From NCBI GenBank assembly GCA_024663395.1, contig JANFAH010000129.1, positions 1-64,000 of the forward strand: 64,000 bases of DNA. Direction: 5' to 3'. This stretch comes from Pisolithus tinctorius (taxonomy: Eukaryota > Basidiomycota > Agaricomycetes > Boletales > Pisolithaceae). Below, piece after piece: positions 58,107-64,000 of the stretch (the stretch's first letter is position 1; every line of letters begins with the position of its first letter). The notes beneath the pieces were generated by a model. That model saw only the letters and a list, made by a program, of their open reading frames with translations. It was not told the DNA's origin and searched no databases. The translations under genes and the position numbers were made by a program.

Positions 58107-58335
58107 ATGCATCCGTGCAGGAACTCCCCTCTGTCGTCAAAAATCAACAGTTTAGCGGAACCGGAGAACCACGCACGGTACTCTTACGTTTACAATCTGC
58201 TGGCATGTCACGCCCTTACTCATCCAGACGACGTTGCCGTTAAATGCGATAGAAGAGTGGTATATACCTATGCTGGATTCGACGCCACTTCTAATCAACC
58301 CGCGCGATACTTGAAAAGGTGTCTTATCTGTTCGT
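58107..58335 (+). pseudogene. NRPS adenylation-domain N-terminal fragment
   Basis: Y-N-L-L-A-C-H-A-L-T-H-P-D-D-V-A-V and C-D-R-R-V-V-Y-T-Y-A then L-K match the opening of NRPS A domains (peptide after A-x-x-P; T-Y-A/x-E-L region of A1). It then joins P450 3' flank sequence at about 58,340. With the A-domain end at 39,843 it suggests both loci derive from one former NRPS gene. Confidence 0.65.
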
Positions 58336-58339
58336 CCCG

Positions 58340-58540
58340 GGGTAGGAGAAACTATCTGGTGCGTCATACCGCCTATTCTCGTCATATGATAGGCTCATAG
58401 TAACCAAGCACCGTTCAAGTGTTCCATTGGGACCGGTTCTGCGGAGGCCTTGGCTCTGCTCCGAGAGGACTCTTCATTCCTCTATCATGAGATAGGTGCA
58501 TATTCATATTCGCACAAGTGACTCACTGGATGTGATTGCC
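58340..58540 (+). pseudogene. P450 3' end and flank, third copy
   Basis: GGAGAAACTATCTGGT, TATTCTCGTCATATGAT, ACCAAGCACCGTTCAAGTGTTCCATT and CGGAGGCCTTGGCT align with 36,330-36,470 and 40,985-41,100. Only the final codons and 3' flank remain. Confidence 0.85.
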
Positions 58541-58588
58541 ACCACTAGTTCCAGCAACGTGGTCGTGTTGCAAGCACAGCTCTCCGAT

Positions 58589-60201
58589 CTAGGGATCGTA
58601 GCGTGCGGAGTCACCAAACCTCGACTCTGCTTGATTACTGAGCAATGAGCGACCTTTCGCGACTTCTAGTGCATCGTAGAATGCGCGGGACGCCTCCAAA
58701 CTCGTCAACATGAGTGAAAACAGGTCGCCATACCCTCTATTCTCGTGGACTAGTTCGGCATTAGGCAGACCCGACGACAGAGATTGGTAGTTCTCCGGTG
58801 TTATGTACTTGGGATACCACACTTGCTTGGTAACCGCGCCTTCACTTTCGGATGCTCCGCCCTCAATAGAGTGCACGCGGAGGAATTCACAGATGTACCC
58901 GGTGTTTGCGTTTACAATGTGCATGAGTTCGAAGAAGTCACGCGAGGTCCGATCCATTACGGTTGCATCGGAGGTAAAGTAGGTGTCCTCAAAAGTCGAC
59001 GCCAGGTGCTCCCTAAGCAGAGCATGGTATATCATGCGTGGATTGATTACCAGGCTGCGAGGAAATGAACTGTTGAGCCAGATATCAGAAGGTCCTATTG
59101 GGCGAGAACTACTCACCTCCCGTCGAGCACGTTGGATATCCGCCCAAGTACTTTCAAAGGCTAGCGACGACTATATCAGCGCAGGGCAAGACGTCTACAA
59201 TGGCGAATGTCCCGGCGGACTCATCGAAGACAACCAAGAAATCGTATTTGTCTGCCAAGGCACCTAGTCGCGGGATATTCACGGTAAATAGTAGAGATTT
59301 CGATGAACATTCCAGTGGAGAACAAGTATGGGAGGCGTGGAAGGATTCTCGGCTACCTTTCTTTCGAGCGTAGCGTCTAGGTCATCAATGTCTCAATCAC
59401 GACCGTGTCCGTAGACTATGGCATTTTCCTCGACAATTTTGAGTGTCTGTATATAGAAAGCTAGGAAGAAGCAGCTATTATGTATGGCACAGTCCACGAC
59501 ACCTCATCCACAAAGACGTGCTTACCCAAATAGAACGCTTTTCCCAAAAGGGCACGATGCGAGAGCTGGCGCACATTCCACAATGCCGGCATTCCGCACG
59601 AGAAAAGGAACACATCATCCATAGAAATGTTTGTCGGCGCACCGGCAGGCGATTCATCACGGACAAAGTAGTTAGCTATTCGTTGACGGAATGCATCTTT
59701 CGCGTCCGCTCCTGTCATTAATGGAATTTCTGACACGTCCAAAGATTTCGGGGTCAAATCTGTCTTCCCGCATACACGAAAAAATTCCGAGACTTCTACC
59801 TTTGGAAATCCAGAAATCCCAAGGATAGATGGGCAGCGTTCTGCATATCGCGACGAAATGCCGAGGCCGCAATGTTCCCAGAACTTCCTTGCAGCTTTAT
59901 AGATGTCGGCATGAAAGAACAGAACGAAGGCTTCGGCACATGGCGGAGGTACTGATTGTAATACTACAGGGAGACACAGTGTCACCCGTGAAGTTGAAAG
60001 GGGATCTTCCATTGGGTCGATGGCATCGTGAACGATTCGGAGGTCAGATGCCTTGATTGTGAATAAATTCCTTCCCATGCTCAGCAGTGTTTTGGGTTGG
60101 GCACAGAAGGCAGAGTTTTCCAGAAAGACCAATCCTTCTTGGCAGATATATGCGAGCTGCACAGATTCAAAATCTAGTGTCGGGTATAGCTGAGAGCGCA
60201 T
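58589..60201 (-). pseudogene. Cystathionine gamma-synthase-like gene, copy 2, truncated
   Basis: A long frame (60,201-59,461) gives L-Y-P-T-L-D-F-E-S-V-Q-L, F-V-L-F-F-H-A-D, P-K-S-L-D-V-S-E-I-P and D-D-V-F-L-F-S-C-G-M-P-A-L-W-N. A second (59,116-58,589) gives F-E-D-T-Y-F, V-W-Y-P-K-Y-I-T-P-E-N and G-Y-G-D-L-F-S-L-M-L-T-S-L. The N-terminus seen in copy 1 is missing, cut at the insertion edge. In the PLP segment, S-L is followed by TGA and then the Lys codon (about 59,158), a stop beside the active-site lysine. Confidence 0.85.
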
Positions 60202-60221
60202 GGAAGCATGAACACCTTTTT

Positions 60222-60440
60222 GAACGATCTACAAAGTCACGTGTTCTTCAAGATCGAGAAGATTTGAGGATTACACGATACCATTTTGGTAATAATCCCC
60301 GAGGCTCATTATACGACTCCGCAGGTTCCGGCGTTTTCAAATCTGCGAAAGTCACGCATAGAAGGGTTGGTGGAAACGTGTTTAAGGAAGACGCAGTGAT
60401 GTATCGGCATATCTACCTACGGTACACTCATCCAATCCCA
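60222..60440 (+). repeat. Module Y, copy C, right part
   Basis: Resumes with TCTACAAAGTCACGTGTTCTTCAAGATCGAGAAGATTTG, nearly the reverse complement of 50,820-50,870, and ends before the HET upstream repeat. Confidence 0.75.
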
Positions 60441-61693
60441 GGATAGTGATACGGCAGACTAGCGACATCGCCACCGACGAACGTCTCGTCTATCGATGCC
60501 CTGGCGCGTGGGCAACTTGCAGCTCGATACTGACCCCCCTAGCGTTTACATGTTGCAAAGATATCTCGTTGAAATACTAACGTCAGGTGAATGGACACGT
60601 TCTGGCGGGTACAAGTGGATTATCGAATAGCTGACTCTGAATTCAGTGCACGCACCGATAGCGCAATGCTTTTTTCCCGTTCTTGCATGCGGCGGACATG
60701 ATGATCTTGATGTGACATCGATCGCGGTGGGTCTGACCCTCGCTGCAAGTGTATTTGGTGCATGAATGCGTGCAGGGTTGAGCCACTGTTCCAATTTCCG
60801 TGATATGCAATCCGTGGCTCGCGCATTGATGGAAGATGGATGCCCCCGTGCCCAGCTCATGTGATAGATGGACATGCTTCTGATGGTTTGAGATAAGCCA
60901 TATGGAAGTCGCAGACTCCAATGGAACTTCAATATTGTGATCGTTTGGAAAGGGCGCCAATCGATTGTCTCCAGCACGCAAAGACAGCCCATCTTTTACC
61001 GTTCTCCAAGCTTCACATGAAGGTGGCATTCTAGCGCTGTTTAAAAGTGCGCATCATATGGAATGCCCGGGGCCCTGCTCAAGTTCCAGGCATTTGGGAC
61101 GGCCTATGTACAGCAGCACTGACGCACACCGCAGTTCTCCTTGCGACGGACCATCTGTACATGAATCCGTGCATAAAAAACTGTGGCACACCTCTGCTCT
61201 CTAATTGCTAGCTATACGATCAGCACATCCATCTTTGTACTGAAGATAGCAATAGACATTCTTTGCGTCGATAATGATTGCCTGAAAGTTCATCTGCCTT
61301 TACGGGTGTGGTGGTAGACGGTTGGGTCAGCCTCGCTACATACATACCATAACTGCAACTGCAGAGGAAATGGCCGTAATGTATATTAACGGAGACCCTG
61401 AAAGGTCTTCTTGTCTCATGTTCTTGATAACTCTCGTAGACGAATTTCGAACAAATAATATGTACCAGTCGAAATGCCTGCTCCACGTGTATCCCGAATA
61501 TATAAGTTACCCCGCAAAACACCTGTGTCCCTCCCTTAAGACCTGTGCCAGCAACCACCATCAGTCTTGCGTTTGCCTTTCGTCCCGCACTCAAAGCCAC
61601 CACCTGAAAGAATACCCCGCGGGATTGGACACCTAATAAAGTATGTGTGATTCCTTGTGGACGTGTTGAACCTTGCATTGACTTCTGAGGAAG
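60441..61693 (+). repeat. HET upstream repeat, copy C
   Basis: Same landmarks as copies A and B from GTGATACGGCAGACTAGCG to the ATG at 61,694, including TATATAA at 61,499-61,505. Confidence 0.75.
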
Positions 61694-64000
61694 ATGAAGT
61701 TACTAGATGTGAAAGCTGTTCTCGACGGGAAAAGGATATCCAAAAGACTGATCCTAATCGTGAAATCCTGAAGGACCACGATGACAAAGATACCGTTATG
61801 CTATACTGTCGCATCGTTGGGGTGCCGAGGTCGATTACGAAGAGATGACTGGACTGATGAAGATGGGGAAGAAGAGAGGAAACAGGTCAGAGAGCGCTAT
61901 GGCTACCAAAAGATCATCAAGAGTTGTGAGCAAGCGAAGAAGGACGGCTACGAGTGGTTGTGGGTAGATACCTGCTGCATCGACAAGCGGAGCAGTTCAG
62001 AACTTTCCGAGGCCATCAATTCGATGTATCGATGGTACCGAAATGCACAGGTGTGCTACGCGTCTCAACGACGTTGACGAGGAGGTCTTCCCTGTCGAGC
62101 GAGATGGCAAGAAGTTTGACAAGTCCAATGGCTGGCCGGAGTGGTTTGTACGGGGCTGGACCCTACAGGAACTCATCGCCCCAAAGCGAGTCGAGTTCTT
62201 CAACAAGGACTGGGTGTCGATTGGCAATAAACGACGGCTTGCCCTCGTGTTGGAGGACATCACGAAGATTCAAACCGACGTTGTGATGGATGGCCTAGCT
62301 GGAAGGCGTCTCAGTGTCGCACAAATCATGTCCTGGGCGGCCGACCGGAAGACGACACGCGTGGAAGATCGGGCATATTCGCTGATGGGGCTGTTTGGGG
62401 TGAACATGCCCATGCTGTATGGAGAGGGCGAAAAGGCATTCCAGAGGCTACAACTGGAAATCATCCGCACATCCAGCGATCACACCATATTTGCATGGGA
62501 TCCCTTTGGAAATATTCAGCGGACAGGCAGTGTCCTAGCAGAGGATCCGAGCGACTTTCGATATTGTGGCAGGATCAAGAAGGTGGAACCCAGCGAATTT
62601 GTCGACAAACTGATGAACTACATCGGCTACTACGACCTCGGTAATCCCTGGTGCATCCGTCGTGAAACCCATAGCACCCTCACGAAGATCCCGACCAACC
62701 CGGCACACTGGTGCAGACTTGCATGGTTGAGGTGGTGCGCCCAATCGTTCAGCCAGCAACTCCGCACATTCACTGTCAGTAATGCGGGGATCCAAGTGTG
62801 TTTGCCTGCCATTCCCCTTTCCGACTCTCCGTCTCGTTTCAGGGCTCTATTGGCATGTTCAGATGGATCCACTCTGGAGACCATCGACTTGGTACTCGCT
62901 GGATCCAGCTTCGACAGGACCTCACGCGCGGACGGTGCCACGGCGCTTCCAGAGTTCAAAACACTGTATCTTACTTATAATCAAGATGCCAACGAGACGC
63001 ACCGCGAGTTTACACTCGACGACAAGCATGCCTCATACTATGGATTTACCCGCTGCGGCACCTTCCCGCGCAAGTTCCCGGGCGATACTGTCACGCTCTC
63101 ATCCCTCACAGACGATCTCATTGTCATAGTCTATGCCAACGATGATGTCAAATCTCGCTTTGCAGTTGGCCTCGGATATTACCTCCGCGAGGATGGGTGC
63201 ATATAGTCTATGACGACCAAGAGGCGGACTGGACAGCCTTCGCTGAGAATGCACATGCTCGAATGTGGAAGGCACGTGCAAAACACGCTCAGAGTATGCC
63301 CGAACGTTTAGACGACCCCACTTCCGACTACGATGACTACTTCGTTAAGCATGCCCACCTTCCCCGATCAATCTGGGGTGTGAAGGTAGCCTGGGGTGGA
63401 TGGGGGACGGGCGATTTCAAAGTTATGGTCGATGTCGAGCAATGTCCTGGTTGCTGTGATGGGCCATGTACATGGACAACTACACGTGTTAGTACTTTCT
63501 CCCCTGTGTGAATGCGGCCCTAAACATTTGCGTTACCATAGCGTCCTCGGCGTGGTATTGACACACCAGGGCTTATGGGTGCAGATTACAATCAACATAA
63601 GTACAAACTGGACGGATGGCTTACATGGCTAGACGAATGTTCTGGTCAACAGATTGCAGTAAGTCGTGCATTCATACTCATATTTGTGTCGAACCTGATA
63701 TGACCAGCTGGGCGATTATGGTGACTATTCCAATGGTAATTTCAAATGCACTGGCAATATATTTGAGGATACGCGGACCCTGTCAATGATCCCACGAGCT
63801 CCGTTTATTGCCCCGTGGTCTCCCGCGTAGCGTTGGAGAGCAGGGGACTAATTTTGTAACATACAGTCACAATGGCAAACTCGTTTTTCCGCGTCAACCA
63901 AAAGGCCTCTCACTTCCCACTAACGAATGTTTGGTGCTGCTGCTGAAATCCTTGTCTACCGTGCTGCAGGCAAACATTTGGTAATAACGGTCATACAATG
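61694..64000 (+). pseudogene. HET-domain protein, copy C, partial at window end
   Basis: Starts M-K-L-L-D-V-K-A-V-L; one-base losses near 61,724 and 61,793 break the N-terminus relative to copy A. The segment with Y-G-Y-Q-K-I-I-K-S-C-E-Q-A and W-V-D-T-C-C-I-D-K is open, shifts once at about 62,063 (Y-A-S instead of Y-A-Y-L), then runs open for about 380 codons (62,064-63,206) through G-W-T-L-Q-E-L-I-A-P, D-R-A-Y-S-L-M-G-L-F-G-V, L-R-T-F-T-V-S-N-A-G-I-Q-V and D-D-L-I-V-I-V-Y-A-N-D-D-V. Q-C-P-G-C-C-D-G follows near 63,440. It is the best preserved copy; the 3' end is outside the window. Confidence 0.85.

Larger units (their letters stand above)
57797..60222 (+). mobile_element. 2.4-kb insertion carrying NRPS, P450 and cystathionine gamma-synthase fragments
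   Basis: The spacing between HET copies B and C exceeds that between A and B by 2,462 bases (8,951 versus 6,489), which agrees with this segment's size. Inside are an adenylation-domain start, the P450 3' flank and a minus-strand cystathionine gamma-synthase copy, in the same order as the relics at 39.8-43.0 kb. No transposase or terminal repeats were seen, so it is probably a duplicated chromosomal segment, not a classical element. Confidence 0.6.

Noticed and set aside
57797..60222. Classical DNA transposon carrying gene fragments
   Set aside because: No terminal inverted repeats, target duplication or transposase seen; segmental duplication fits better.
1..64000. CRISPR array or prokaryotic operon
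   Set aside because: No regularly spaced repeats; introns and gene families are clearly fungal.

Overview
The window reads as genomic DNA of a filamentous basidiomycete, most likely an agaricomycete. Genes are cut by many short GT-AG introns of about 45 to 65 bases. Families include an NRPS-like adenylation/carrier/reductase enzyme, a HET-domain array, GH79, a fungal-type amino-acid permease and a Ty3/gypsy chromovirus. This assignment comes from protein families and gene style recognised by eye; no database was searched.

Region 1-9,753 is a block of dead transposable elements. It holds a Ty3/gypsy chromovirus lacking reverse transcriptase, a pogo/CENP-B-like transposase on the minus strand, and a hAT-like transposase. 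The block is almost free of CpG and the depletion ends abruptly near 9,754. Several inactivating changes in it look like CpG deamination.

Region 9,754-33,000 is mostly ordinary genic sequence: beta-carbonic anhydrase, a nuclease-like hypothetical protein, an NRPS-like A-T-R reductase followed by a phosphopantetheinyl-transferase-like gene, an amino-acid permease (minus), a MYND zinc-finger protein, an acyl-CoA oxidase (minus) head-to-head with a GH79 beta-glucuronidase-like gene, and a La RNA-binding protein (minus). GH79 and La carry single-base frame slips. Some lie in homopolymers, so base-calling error must be weighed against true decay.

Region 34,300-43,000 looks like a decaying secondary-metabolism neighbourhood: a cytochrome P450, phenylalanine ammonia-lyase, NRPS adenylation and carrier fragments, a P450 3' fragment, and a cystathionine gamma-synthase-like gene (minus). 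Almost all have frame damage.

Region 44,880-64,000 is a segmental-duplication array. Three HET-domain gene copies start at 46,254, 52,743 and 61,694. Each has the same upstream repeat. The first two are followed by the same downstream block (module X), and a smaller module (Y) lies between units. Y is inverted between copies A and B. Between copies B and C it is split by an insertion of about 2.4 kb carrying NRPS, P450 and cystathionine gamma-synthase fragments related to those at 39.8-43.0 kb. The third HET copy runs off the window end.
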